IMG/VR virus record: IMGVR_UViG_3300040770_000062
Span: 1-24,412 of that record
DNA: 24,412 nt
Origin: a virus
Direction: 5' to 3' (one strand)
Below are positions 7,811-13,997 of this stretch, one piece after another. The number at the start of each line of letters is the position of its first letter. Position 1 is the stretch's first letter. The notes below the pieces were generated by a model. That model made no database searches. It was not told the DNA's origin and was given only the letters and a program-made list of their open reading frames with translations. The position numbers and the translations under genes were made by a program.

Positions 7811-9196
7811 TTAAACTACAAAAAAGTTGTTACTAATTAAATTTCGCTCTATTCCGTAACAAGTTAAATCTATATGCTCATCATGTTTCCCATTAGGAAA
7901 CATTGCTATTTGATTTAAAAAAGATTCATTCCAATTGCCTTTAACTAGCAATACACGTCCACCTTCAATAAAATGCGAACAAGTTCTTGCATTGTCAATC
8001 TTTGAACTATTAACAAAGGTAGTTTTTATTTCTGTAATATTTAAATTAGTTTGCTGCCTAATTAACTGAACTAAAGACTTTCCACTTGCTTTTGGCTCAA
8101 CTAATGACATACTCACATCAACACCGCTTGAAATTATATGATTAGGCACGAACCTTAATAGTTCTGGCATTTCTAAATACTTATCAATACTTGACCATAT
8201 TACATAATCATTATTCCACTTTGCACCAATTTGGAATCCGCTTGGATCGTTCTTAGTGTCTTTAGTATAAGCACCATCTATAAACAACTCCCACGTTAAA
8301 GAACCAATTGGAACCTCTGACTTATCCACTATTTTAAACCAATCTTTTCTCCACTCCCCGCCTTCTGCTGGTGATGGCGTTTGCATATATTGACCCGAAA
8401 AGTTATATCTATTCGCTTGTCTTATTTGCTCTAATTCTTCAAAGTTGTGTTTATCTTCCCATAATGGTACATTATTTTCGTCTAATGCAGGTAAACATAA
8501 ATGTTCCCATTCTTCCCCGCTTCCACCATTCAAAAGAAACCCACTTAAATCTTCTTCATGCAATCTTTGCATAATAACAATTATAGGCGTTTCTCTATCG
8601 TTTACACGGCTTCTTATTGTACTGTTGTATCTTTCATTAACCGAAGTCCTTTTAACCTCACTATTAGCGTCATCTGGCTTCAATGGGTCATCAATAATAA
8701 TAGCACCCGCAAATATTTTACTGTCAGCTACACCTGCACCAAATCCCGTAATTGCTCCACCGCTTGCAGTAGCATAAACACCGCCACCGCTTTCATTAAA
8801 CCACTTTTGCTTACCTTGTGCATCTTTCTTTAGTTTCATCTGCCAAAACTTCTGAAATGATGCACTTTCAACATACTCCTTTGATTGTGAACTATTATCC
8901 AATGCTAAATCACTTGAATATGATAAATGAATGAACTTTGATGCTGGATTAAGTGCTAAACCATAAGCAATAAAACATTTTACTAATGATTCTGTCTTAC
9001 CGTAACGAGGTGGAATATTTATTATACCCCTTTTAATCTCTCCGTTAATAATACGCATTACAAAGTTAGCTAATAAAACAAAATGAGGCGCAACTATAAA
9101 ATTACGCCTGTTGTTTTCTTTATAAATATAACGCATGAAAAATAAAAAATCTTCTTCACACATTACCTTTAATACTTTTTCTTCGTTAGTAAGCAT
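7811..9196 (-). CDS. Terminase large subunit
   Basis: A 461-residue DNA-packaging motor with ATPase and nuclease domains. The Walker A variant is at about 62-70 (PPRYGKTES), Walker B at 165-171 (AIIIDDP, with the expected paired acids), and a coupling motif follows in IIVIMQRLHEEDL. The C-terminal RNase H-like nuclease domain begins around LFIDGAYTKDT, with D307 a likely metal ligand, and ends with a conserved acidic patch KHDEHIDL. The start overlaps the small subunit gene by 11 bases, indicating coupling. The packaging strategy (cos or headful) cannot be read from the protein. Confidence 0.95.
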   Translation of the reverse strand: MLTNEEKVLKVMCEEDFLFFMRYIYKENNRRNFIVAPHFVLLANFVMRIINGEIKRGIINIPPRYGKTESLVKCFIAYGLALNPASKFIHLSYSSDLALDNSSQSKEYVESASFQKFWQMKLKKDAQGKQKWFNESGGGVYATASGGAITGFGAGVADSKIFAGAIIIDDPLKPDDANSEVKRTSVNERYNSTIRSRVNDRETPIIVIMQRLHEEDLSGFLLNGGSGEEWEHLCLPALDENNVPLWEDKHNFEELEQIRQANRYNFSGQYMQTPSPAEGGEWRKDWFKIVDKSEVPIGSLTWELFIDGAYTKDTKNDPSGFQIGAKWNNDYVIWSSIDKYLEMPELLRFVPNHIISSGVDVSMSLVEPKASGKSLVQLIRQQTNLNITEIKTTFVNSSKIDNARTCSHFIEGGRVLLVKGNWNESFLNQIAMFPNGKHDEHIDLTCYGIERNLISNNFFVV

Positions 9197-9482
9197 TGTT
9201 TATACTGTCCTTAATTAACTTAATTTCTTCTACGGTTAAGTCTTTTTGCTCTATGTTTAAGTTAGTCTGTTCTACTATCTGCTTAGGCATACCATAACGA
9301 TACTGTAACCACGTTTTTATGGCTTGTACATCACTATCTAATACTTTAGCATATAACATACGCCAAACTGAATCAGGCACCGCAATAGCATCCATTGTTT
9401 CAATTAGCTTTATTTCGTCTGCCTTTGGTTTTCTTCCTGCCGTTTTATGACCTCCATTATTCTTTCTGCCATCTTCTGCCAT
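9186..9482 (-). CDS. Terminase small subunit
   Basis: A 98-residue protein directly upstream of and overlapping the large terminase gene. It starts with a Gly/Lys/Arg-rich tail (EDGRKNNGGHKTAGRKPKA), common in small terminases of Bacteroidetes phages, then has helical segments including VPDSVWRMLYAKVLDSDVQA and a WLQYRYGMP motif typical of this group, and a charged C-terminal helix. Small terminases recognise phage DNA and load the large subunit. The call rests on position, the AGRKPKA start and the RYG(M/K)P-like motif. At 98 residues it is shorter than many but within the range for this group. Confidence 0.85.
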   Translation of the reverse strand: MAEDGRKNNGGHKTAGRKPKADEIKLIETMDAIAVPDSVWRMLYAKVLDSDVQAIKTWLQYRYGMPKQIVEQTNLNIEQKDLTVEEIKLIKDSINNAY

Positions 9483-9507
9483 GATTAAAAAATATTATTA
9501 TTAAATT

Positions 9508-9515
9508 CAAATATA
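9508..9515 (-). promoter_or_regulatory. Promoter-like -7 box upstream of terminase genes
   Basis: TATATTTG within TTTTGTATATTTGAATTT on the minus strand lies 25 bases before the small terminase start and immediately after a hairpin with a T-run. No TTG is present at the usual -33 distance. A likely start point for the late (packaging/head/tail) transcript. Confidence 0.5.
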
Positions 9516-9528
9516 CAAAATTTATAAT

Positions 9529-9593
9529 AAAAAGCTACTAGCCGATCGAGTAATGCCCAATCCTTTTATATCTTTATGATGCTAATAGCTTTT
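9529..9593 (-). terminator. Long imperfect hairpin with U-run (probable terminator)
   Basis: Arms at 9530-9542 and 9581-9593 pair over 13 bp with one G-U wobble and enclose a 38-base loop. On the minus strand the second arm runs into five T. It overlaps the stop codon of the 62-aa gene and precedes the terminase promoter-like box. The loop carries a CGATCG palindrome at 9543-9548. It could also be part of a packaging site, which I cannot test. Confidence 0.55.
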
Positions 9594-9780
9594 AGTTTAT
9601 TTCTACTTCATAGCCTAACTTTTCCAAAACAACTTTTAAAGCGTTCCTACTATCTTCTGCATATTGTTCTTCTAAATTTTCACCGTTTAAAAATATGTCA
9701 GTTCCATAAGTATAACAACAGCCATCTCCGCAAGTATGATCCCAATCTTTAAAATCAATTATTAATTTTTCTTTTTTCAT
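9592..9780 (-). CDS. Small Cys-containing protein of unknown function
   Basis: A 62-residue acidic protein with a compact cysteine cluster DHTCGDGCCYTYG at about residues 14-26, followed by an acidic helix EEQYAEDSRNALKVVLEKLGYEV. The cluster (one Cys, then Cys-Cys three residues later, with a nearby His) could bind metal, but matches no family I know. A terminator hairpin lies directly before its start codon, leaving only about 11 bases of untranslated sequence after the U-run, so its expression may depend on read-through or attenuation. Confidence 0.7.
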   Translation of the reverse strand: MKKEKLIIDFKDWDHTCGDGCCYTYGTDIFLNGENLEEQYAEDSRNALKVVLEKLGYEVEIN

Positions 9781-9791
9781 AATATACTTTT

Positions 9792-9834
9792 AAAAAAAAG
9801 CCTTAAAACTTGCTTTCAGTTCTATTTTAAGGCT
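9792..9834 (-). terminator. Strong intrinsic terminator
   Basis: On the minus strand AGCCTTAAAA and TTTTAAGGCT (9825-9834 and 9799-9808) form a perfect 10-bp stem with a 16-base loop followed by an eight-base T-run. It lies after the 82-aa gene and only 11 bases before the ATG of the 62-aa gene. A small hairpin (9837-9841 with 9846-9850, loop of four) sits just upstream. Confidence 0.85.
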
Positions 9835-9867
9835 ATAACTACTTCTAGTTTTAACGTATTGAAATTA

Positions 9868-10116
9868 TTAAATATATCTAATTAATACTTTTAAATCGTC
9901 AAGATAAGAGTTGTATATTCTATGATCATTAAAAGACTTAGCATAAAAACTATCATGTTGTTTTTTATTTTTAAAATTTGTCTCCAACTCTCTTTTAGAA
10001 GATTTATTTTTAATTCTTTCTTGAATTATCAATAATCTCGAAACTTTAGTAAACAAGTCAAAAATTTCTTCTCGACTTGCTTTTGCTATAAATTCTTCTA
10101 CTCTCATGTTAAGCAT
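9868..10116 (-). CDS. Small helical basic protein, unknown
   Basis: An 82-residue, mostly helical, basic protein: MRVEEFIAKASREEIFDLFT, then VSRLLIIQERIKNKSSKREL, and a C-terminal YNSYLDDLKVLIRYI. No family is recognised. It overlaps the upstream 68-aa gene by 8 bases, so the two are coupled as a short operon that ends at the terminator at 9792-9834. A second in-frame ATG at codon 4 could also serve as start. Confidence 0.65.
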   Translation of the reverse strand: MLNMRVEEFIAKASREEIFDLFTKVSRLLIIQERIKNKSSKRELETNFKNKKQHDSFYAKSFNDHRIYNSYLDDLKVLIRYI

Positions 10117-10315
10117 TACAATATTGTTTTGCTAATCTATTTGCATCGTATTCTCTTGCAAACATTGTTCTAGTTATAAATTTACTTTCTTCGTTTTGAA
10201 CAGAGAAAAAAGTTCTTTTAGTTCCTTCTTTTATTACTTTAACAACTATTGCTTTTTTGTTTGTATTTGGGTTGTTGTAAGTTGTTTTTGAGTTTAATAC
10301 TTTGAAAGTTGACAT
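10109..10315 (-). CDS. Small basic protein, unknown
   Basis: A 68-residue basic protein with a beta-rich first half (FKVLNSKTTYNNP, then KAIVVKVIKEGTKRTFFSV) and a helical C-terminus (FAREYDANRLAKQYCN). No family is recognised. It is the first gene after a well-formed promoter (TTG, 19-base spacer, TATATTTG) whose -7 box lies 37 bases before its ATG, so it is probably well expressed together with the 82-aa gene it overlaps. Confidence 0.65.
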   Translation of the reverse strand: MSTFKVLNSKTTYNNPNTNKKAIVVKVIKEGTKRTFFSVQNEESKFITRTMFAREYDANRLAKQYCNA

Positions 10316-10351
10316 AATCTTTATTTTTATTGTTCTACCTTATTGGCTCTA

Positions 10352-10381
10352 CAAATATACAACTCTTTTTTAATTACGCAA
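10352..10381 (-). promoter_or_regulatory. Bacteroidetes-type promoter
   Basis: On the minus strand TTG (10381-10379), a 19-base spacer and TATATTTG (10359-10352) match the Bacteroidetes consensus. The spacer, TTG and flanks are nearly identical to those of the promoter at 12557-12586. It would start a transcript near 10346 for the 68-aa and 82-aa genes. Confidence 0.75.
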
Positions 10382-10416
10382 TACTTTTATTAATTTATTT
10401 TCAATTTATTTTAAAT

Positions 10417-10456
10417 AAAAAACCCTCCCTAAGAATATGCAAGACTTAAAGAGGGT
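10417..10456 (-). terminator. Intrinsic terminator
   Basis: ACCCTC and GAGGGT (10456-10451 with 10427-10422) plus an inner CTTA/TAAG pairing, separated by a 2x2 internal loop, form the stem; a six-base T-run follows on the minus strand. It ends the second putative short transcript of this region. Confidence 0.75.
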
Positions 10457-10471
10457 AAAAATATTATTATG
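10417..10471 (-). ncRNA. Putative short RNA 2
   Basis: A predicted transcript of about 55 bases from a TATATTTG box at 10484-10477 to the terminator at 10456-10417. It has no reading frame and consists mainly of a short unstructured 5' end plus the terminator hairpin. The prediction rests only on promoter and terminator placement. Confidence 0.25.
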
Positions 10472-10516
10472 AACTACAAATATAACAAAATAAATGATAT
10501 AAAAAATATTTTACAT

Positions 10517-10544
10517 AAAAAAAGGGACATCTTTCGAAATCCCT
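10517..10544 (-). terminator. Intrinsic terminator with GAAA loop
   Basis: On the minus strand AGGGATTTC and GATGTCCCT form a 9-position stem with one G-U wobble and one U-U mismatch, closed by a GAAA tetraloop and followed by seven T. It lies about 85 bases after the stop of the 163-aa gene. Confidence 0.8.
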
Positions 10545-10612
10545 AAATTGGTAAAAATTAACTTTAAAACAGCCGACAAGCTTTTATTATTAATAAAATA
10601 GTTATTTACTAT
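10517..10612 (-). ncRNA. Putative short RNA 1
   Basis: A predicted transcript of about 95 bases from the TATATTTG box at 10626-10619 to the terminator at 10544-10517. It contains a hairpin ATAGT-AAATA-ACTAT and a second hairpin around AGC-TTGTCG-GCT before the terminator. It could instead simply be the 3' untranslated part of the 163-aa gene. No reading frame is present. Confidence 0.3.
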
Positions 10613-10618
10613 GAAATT

Positions 10619-10626
10619 CAAATATA
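10619..10626 (-). promoter_or_regulatory. Promoter-like -7 box
   Basis: TATATTTG in the context TTTGTATATTTGAATTT on the minus strand, the same extended sequence as upstream of the terminase genes. It lies just after the stop codon of the 163-aa gene. No TTG at the standard spacing is seen. Confidence 0.4.
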
Positions 10627-10630
10627 CAAA

Positions 10631-11122
10631 TTATTTTAATACATACGTTAAACCATCAACAATTATTTCACTTTTTATTATTTCTACCCATATCCCATCT
10701 TTAAGCAATGGTATGTCCCATAGGATTAAGCTTCCATTTCTAAATATAAATTTACTGTCTCTAGGATTAGATAAACAAGCAGTTCCATCTTTATATTTAT
10801 ACATTGTTTTTTTATTTGAATATAAACCTCTTTTAATAGCCTCTTTAATCAATACTGCTTCCCATTCTTCTTCTGTTGCTTCTTTAAGGTCTTTATCATT
10901 TAATAAATCAGGGTAAACAACTAAATCCTCCCATTTTCCATCTGAATTGAAACCATACCATGTCGCATCTGAGACTACCTTAATTAAAAATAATCCAAAA
11001 CTGTAAATCTTTCCTACTTCTAACTTTGTTTTAAAAGCCTCTGGGAACCATTTATGTAATGTAGCATTTGTAAAAGAACTCTCTTTACTTAGTTCTAAAA
11101 TCTGTTCTTTTGTAATTTTCAT
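10631..11122 (-). CDS. Phage accessory protein, unknown
   Basis: A 163-residue protein I recognise only as a type common in Bacteroidetes phages and prophages. The first part is helical (ITKEQILELSKESSFTNAT), followed by a beta-rich region with GKIYSFGLFLIKVVSDATWYG. A helical motif ATEEEWEAVLIKEAIKRG (about 82-99) recurs in related phage proteins, and the C-terminal third is again beta-rich. No catalytic motif is evident. The start overlaps the stop of the 36-aa gene (ATGA), and a putative terminator lies downstream. Confidence 0.7.
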   Translation of the reverse strand: MKITKEQILELSKESSFTNATLHKWFPEAFKTKLEVGKIYSFGLFLIKVVSDATWYGFNSDGKWEDLVVYPDLLNDKDLKEATEEEWEAVLIKEAIKRGLYSNKKTMYKYKDGTACLSNPRDSKFIFRNGSLILWDIPLLKDGIWVEIIKSEIIVDGLTYVLK

Positions 11123-11229
11123 AATTTACTTTTTTTAATTTGTTCTAACTTCTTAGCTTCTTCTAATGCTTTTAACGCTTCTTGTCTTAACTCGTTTGGT
11201 GTTTTGTTTATCCAGTTATTTGTTGCCAT
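11119..11229 (-). CDS. 36-aa small protein
   Basis: A short frame, MATNNWINKTPNELRQEALKALEE at its start, ending in a Lys-rich helix EQIKKSKL. It fills the gap between the 141-aa gene (its ATG is 2 bases after that stop) and the 163-aa gene (its TGA overlaps that ATG). The tight coupling on both sides and the amphipathic helix favour a real gene. Function unknown. Confidence 0.6.
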   Translation of the reverse strand: MATNNWINKTPNELRQEALKALEEAKKLEQIKKSKL

Positions 11230-11231
11230 AA

Positions 11232-11657
11232 TTAAAGTTCTATTAATTGATATTTAGGTTTATCATTTTCCGTTTCAAATAACTTTGTATAATCCATTAT
11301 ATTAGGTATATTATCTAATTCACAAAGATATTCTACTACAGCACAAAGTCCTTTGAATTGAGTTTCTTTACCCTTGTGTTCTTTATTACCTACATCCCAT
11401 TTACTTTCTTCAATTTCATTTATTTTTACGCCAAACATAAAAAGACTTTCTATATTATCAATTTCTACAAATGAATATCCTATTTTAATTGAAATTTCTT
11501 TTCTTTTTTTATAACTACTCCAATTAGTCCAGTAATCTACATTGTCACACATATTTCCAACTGCGCAAGCCTTACAATCCATTCCATTCAATCTATTTTC
11601 GTGAAAAGCATTATACAATTTAGTTACTGCTTTGTCAAATCTTTCTGTTGTTTTCAT
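11232..11657 (-). CDS. Phage protein with CxxC...C cluster, unknown
   Basis: A 141-residue protein with an N-terminal helix (TERFDKAVTKLYNAFHENRL) and a cysteine cluster MDCKACAVGNMC (about 26-37). Similar proteins in Flavobacteriia genomes are sometimes named after NADH-quinone reductase subunit F, which I consider a propagated misannotation, as there is no flavin or ferredoxin domain here. The cluster may bind zinc or iron. The rest includes a conserved-looking segment KGKETQFKGLCAVVEYLCELD. It sits in a run of short accessory genes. Function unknown. Confidence 0.75.
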   Translation of the reverse strand: MKTTERFDKAVTKLYNAFHENRLNGMDCKACAVGNMCDNVDYWTNWSSYKKRKEISIKIGYSFVEIDNIESLFMFGVKINEIEESKWDVGNKEHKGKETQFKGLCAVVEYLCELDNIPNIMDYTKLFETENDKPKYQLIEL

Positions 11658-11672
11658 AATATTGTTTTTAAG

Positions 11673-11870
11673 TTATTGTTTACCGTAATAAAACTCATTT
11701 AATTCGTTGTTGTATTCTTTTACTAAATCTAAATTACCCTCCAAAATAGCTTTATTTATAAGTGTTTTTAAGTCATTTGGTCGGTTTGCTTTTGCGTTGT
11801 ATTTAGCACATTCAGTTTTCCCTTTAGTGAAACATGAATTTTGGCAATGCTTACAGTTTATTCCTTTCAT
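11673..11870 (-). CDS. Small zinc-finger-like protein
   Basis: A 65-residue protein whose first 21 residues carry a four-cysteine cluster plus His, CKHCQNSCFTKGKTEC, spaced like a small zinc knuckle. The remainder is helical (LKTLINKAILEGNLDLVKEY). The start overlaps the upstream 46-aa gene by 20 bases. Probable metal-binding protein, with DNA, RNA or protein binding possible; no family recognised. Confidence 0.7.
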   Translation of the reverse strand: MKGINCKHCQNSCFTKGKTECAKYNAKANRPNDLKTLINKAILEGNLDLVKEYNNELNEFYYGKQ

Positions 11871-11991
11871 AATTCGCTCTTATTTCCTTTGCAATTTTAC
11901 TTAATTCTTTGTAGCACTCCCTCGGAAAACTTTTAATTTGTTTTGTTCCGTACTCTGGTTCTAGTCTTGTATTCTTTTTTCTTCCTGCCAT
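11851..11991 (-). CDS. 46-aa basic small protein
   Basis: A frame beginning MAGRKKNTRLEPEYGTKQIK with a helix ECYKELSKIAKEIRANYERN. The N-terminus is highly basic, suggesting nucleic acid binding. It overlaps the start of the 65-aa gene by 20 bases and lies in the spaced, same-strand run of small genes. Length is below many gene-calling thresholds. Unknown function; reality supported by position and composition only. Confidence 0.55.
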   Translation of the reverse strand: MAGRKKNTRLEPEYGTKQIKSFPRECYKELSKIAKEIRANYERNKL

Positions 11992-12028
11992 TATTTATTT
12001 TTTATGTTAATTTATTTTTTTTGTAACT

Positions 12029-12247
12029 CTAGCTATTATCATTTTCAATTACATTACCTTCTTCTACTACAGTTAATGTGTAATAACAAGTCCCCCATCC
12101 ACCCGCAGAATAAGAAAGTTTACCATCTTTTACATAATTATCTTCTACGTACTTGTCTACTGTTTTTTTGGCTTCATATTTATTTTTAGCTATTGTAAAA
12201 AAAGATACTTCTCCATGTCCATCTGGTTTAAATGCGTATAATTTCAT
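12029..12247 (-). CDS. Small protein, unknown
   Basis: A 72-residue protein with an alternating beta/alpha appearance: MKLYAFKPDGHGEVSFFTIA, then a helix NKYEAKKTVDKYVEDNYV, then GGWGTCYYTLTVVEEG. The arrangement resembles small phage proteins of unknown role that begin with a strand and an EAK helix. No catalytic residues are evident. It follows the 31-aa membrane peptide gene by 19 bases. Confidence 0.65.
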   Translation of the reverse strand: MKLYAFKPDGHGEVSFFTIAKNKYEAKKTVDKYVEDNYVKDGKLSYSAGGWGTCYYTLTVVEEGNVIENDNS

Positions 12248-12266
12248 TTGATTTATTTTTTATTGG

Positions 12267-12362
12267 TTAACTAAAATCTGCTCCTAAATATCCCAATACC
12301 GATAAAATTATAATTACCGCTATAAAGAATTTTATTACTGATATTTTTTCTGACTTATTCAT
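12267..12362 (-). CDS. 31-aa single-pass membrane peptide
   Basis: Starts MNKSEKISVIKFFIAVIII and contains one strongly hydrophobic segment of about 20 residues (VIKFFIAVIIILSVLGYLG) followed by a short polar tail. The ATG overlaps the TAA of the upstream 54-aa gene (TAATG), so the two are probably coupled. A lysis-related or membrane accessory role is possible but unsupported. Confidence 0.5.
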   Translation of the reverse strand: MNKSEKISVIKFFIAVIIILSVLGYLGADFS

Positions 12363-12526
12363 TATTTTATTTCTTTTAAGTTTTCTATAAATTGTTCTAT
12401 AATCTCAATTTGTACTTGTATGCGTAATGCATTTGAATATAATCTACTTTCTACAAAAACATCTAACTGTTTATTATATTTATAAAGCTTGTGTTCGTAT
12501 GCTTGTATAAGTTCTATTACTGTCAT
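12362..12526 (-). CDS. 54-aa helical small protein
   Basis: Begins MTVIELIQAYEHKLYKYNKQ and continues as one long amphipathic helix to IIEQFIENLKEIK. It is the first gene after a well-formed promoter whose -7 box lies 31 bases before the ATG, and it is coupled by a TAATG overlap to the membrane peptide gene. No family recognised. Confidence 0.6.
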   Translation of the reverse strand: MTVIELIQAYEHKLYKYNKQLDVFVESRLYSNALRIQVQIEIIEQFIENLKEIK

Positions 12527-12556
12527 AATGTTATTTTTTAGTTGTTATTTCTTTTA

Positions 12557-12586
12557 CAAATATACAATACTTTTTTAAATAAACAA
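12557..12586 (-). promoter_or_regulatory. Bacteroidetes-type promoter
   Basis: On the minus strand TTG (12586-12584), a 19-base spacer and TATATTTG (12564-12557). The start site would be near 12551, driving the small-gene run from the 54-aa gene onward. It closely repeats the promoter at 10352-10381. Confidence 0.75.
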
Positions 12587-12604
12587 TACTTTTATTAATT
12601 ATTT

Positions 12605-13159
12605 TTATTTTATTTCTTTAATTAGAATATCGTACTTTAATTTTATGGCTATTAATTCGTTCTTTGTGTACTTATAATTTCGCTTTTCATTTGATTCTGA
12701 TTCTAGTTGTTCTACAAATTCAATTCCGTACCTTTTAATTAATCCTTTTCTATACTCCAATAGATTACCGCTTAAATACTTGTTACAATACGTATTACAG
12801 GACCCGTGGCAATTTCTAGGATCAAACATTAAACCCGAATACATACCAGCAGAAAAGTAATGTGATCCACACCAATCAGCAGGCTTTGGATTTCTACAAC
12901 TAATGCACGGCAAATTCTTGTCTCTAAGGCGAATCCAATGCTGAAAACTTTTCTTTGCCTCTGCTTCATATTGTGATAAAGTCTTAATTGATTCTTTTAT
13001 CTTAGCTTTTTCCCTTTTCCATTCTAAAGCCTCTTTGTTAGCTTTTAAAGTCTTTTGATACGATATAGCACACCGATAAGAACATACGCACTCAAGAGGT
13101 CTTTTTATCTCAAATACTTCGTTACAATGTTTGCATTTTCGTTTAGTTACTTTTTTCAT
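12605..13159 (-). CDS. ninG: NinG/Rap-like recombination protein
   Basis: A 184-residue NinG family protein. In lambda, NinG (Rap) is a junction-acting recombination endonuclease. Here an N-terminal zinc ribbon (CKHC at 9-12; Cys 24, 26 and 30) precedes a charged helix, then the conserved core: LPCISCRNP (83-91), GSHYFSAGMYSG (98-109), MFDPRNCHGSCNTYCNKYLS (111-130) and GNLLEYRKGLIKRYG. All the NinG hallmark Cys, His and Asn residues are present. It lies in the accessory block, as in lambdoid nin regions. Confidence 0.93.
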   Translation of the reverse strand: MKKVTKRKCKHCNEVFEIKRPLECVCSYRCAISYQKTLKANKEALEWKREKAKIKESIKTLSQYEAEAKKSFQHWIRLRDKNLPCISCRNPKPADWCGSHYFSAGMYSGLMFDPRNCHGSCNTYCNKYLSGNLLEYRKGLIKRYGIEFVEQLESESNEKRNYKYTKNELIAIKLKYDILIKEIK

Positions 13160-13183
13160 TAAATTTATTGTATTTATTATTTA

Positions 13184-13426
13184 TTATAATTCTTGACTTT
13201 TTTCTTTATTACATATTGAACATCTATAATGATTTGTATTCCAAAATCCTTTAATACCAAATCCTAAGTCTCCTGTATTACCTTTACTGTGGTTAATAAA
13301 TACCCAGTTATGTTTTTTGCCTTTAATACACTGTATTTCTTTTTTAATAAAATAATGTATTTGTAAATAGCAAAACAATATGATTGCTATAAAAAATATT
13401 CCAAAAAAAATATCCGTTTTATTCAT
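13184..13426 (-). CDS. Small membrane protein with zinc-ribbon-like tail
   Basis: An 80-residue protein with an N-terminal transmembrane helix (DIFFGIFFIAIILFCYLQI, residues 5-23) and a cytoplasmic or exposed tail bearing CIKGKKHNW and HYRCSICNKEK, which together could form a small zinc ribbon. Related short phage proteins with KHxW...CxxC tails are common, but without known function. The start lies two bases after the stop of the 41-aa frame upstream. Confidence 0.65.
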   Translation of the reverse strand: MNKTDIFFGIFFIAIILFCYLQIHYFIKKEIQCIKGKKHNWVFINHSKGNTGDLGFGIKGFWNTNHYRCSICNKEKSQEL

Positions 13427-13427
13427 T

Positions 13428-13553
13428 TTATTTATGTTTAAGTTTTATAACGTTTCTATAGACTAAGTTAACACGCTCTTTATTTACACCCATTAGTAAA
13501 TAATATTTCATTATTCTATTTATTCTCTGTAGTGGTGATTGTTTTCTTTTCAT
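13428..13553 (-). CDS. 41-aa basic small protein
   Basis: A short frame starting MKRKQSPLQRINRIMKYYLL, very basic and helical, ending VIKLKHK. It fills the gap between the YopX gene (3 bases away) and the 80-aa gene (1 base away) on the same strand, which supports a real gene. Function unknown; DNA or RNA binding is conceivable from the charge. Confidence 0.55.
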   Translation of the reverse strand: MKRKQSPLQRINRIMKYYLLMGVNKERVNLVYRNVIKLKHK

Positions 13554-13556
13554 GGT

Positions 13557-13982
13557 TTATTTGTTTAATAGTTTTGGGTTTTCGTAAATATTTCCGATTA
13601 CTTCAAATTGAATAATCCATCCTTTAGATTGCATATCTGCACATGATTCATAAAAATATATTTCATTTTCAATTTTATAAAAATCATCATCGTGAATACT
13701 GTAACATAATCCTCCTGTTTTATAAAATATCTTAGATAAATGATGCCTTCCGAATTCATTTTTATACTCTAAAATATCACCCTCATAAATATTAACACCG
13801 TTTTTATCTTTTAGTCCTGTAAATTGTCCTATTGTATGGTCGTAAACTGGATTTCCTCCGTTATAAACTTCAAATATGAAATGCTCTAACCCTTCTTCAT
13901 CTGTGTTACTAAAATATCCACCATAAATCCATTCTCCTTTTGTTTCTTTTTTTATTCCTCTAAACTTAATTTCTCTTTTCAT
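13557..13982 (-). CDS. YopX family protein
   Basis: A 141-residue member of the YopX family, phage and prophage proteins of unknown biochemical function. It has the characteristic start KREIKFRGIKKETKGEWIYGGY, the central IGQFTGLKDKNGVNIYEGDIL (family signature T-G-L-D-K-N-G-..I-Y-E-G-D) and the end FEVIGNIYENPKLL. Complete length. It follows DUF1367 in the accessory block, a frequent phage context. Confidence 0.95.
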   Translation of the reverse strand: MKREIKFRGIKKETKGEWIYGGYFSNTDEEGLEHFIFEVYNGGNPVYDHTIGQFTGLKDKNGVNIYEGDILEYKNEFGRHHLSKIFYKTGGLCYSIHDDDFYKIENEIYFYESCADMQSKGWIIQFEVIGNIYENPKLLNK

Positions 13983-13997
13983 AATGTTTATATTTAA

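Larger units (their letters stand above)
10316..10630 (-). other. Gene-free region with promoters and terminators
   Basis: This 315-base stretch has no supportable reading frame. In order of minus-strand transcription it holds a -7 box (10626-10619), several small hairpins, a terminator (10544-10517), another -7 box (10484-10477), a second terminator (10456-10417), and a full promoter (10381-10352) serving the next gene. The order suggests two short independent transcripts. Confidence 0.6.

Noticed and set aside
8371-8833. Plus-strand reading frames inside the terminase gene
   Set aside because: They lie antisense to strongly conserved terminase motifs, overlap one another and have no recognisable protein features.
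9529-9599. tRNA-like fold, since the long stem with U-rich end resembles an acceptor stem
   Set aside because: No T-loop sequence, D-arm or anticodon arm can be drawn; no tRNA gene was recognised anywhere in the window.
10517-10612. A fourth copy of the kissing-loop leader family
   Set aside because: Its hairpin loops (AAATA, TTGTCG, GAAA) are not complementary to one another and no gene starts directly after the terminator.
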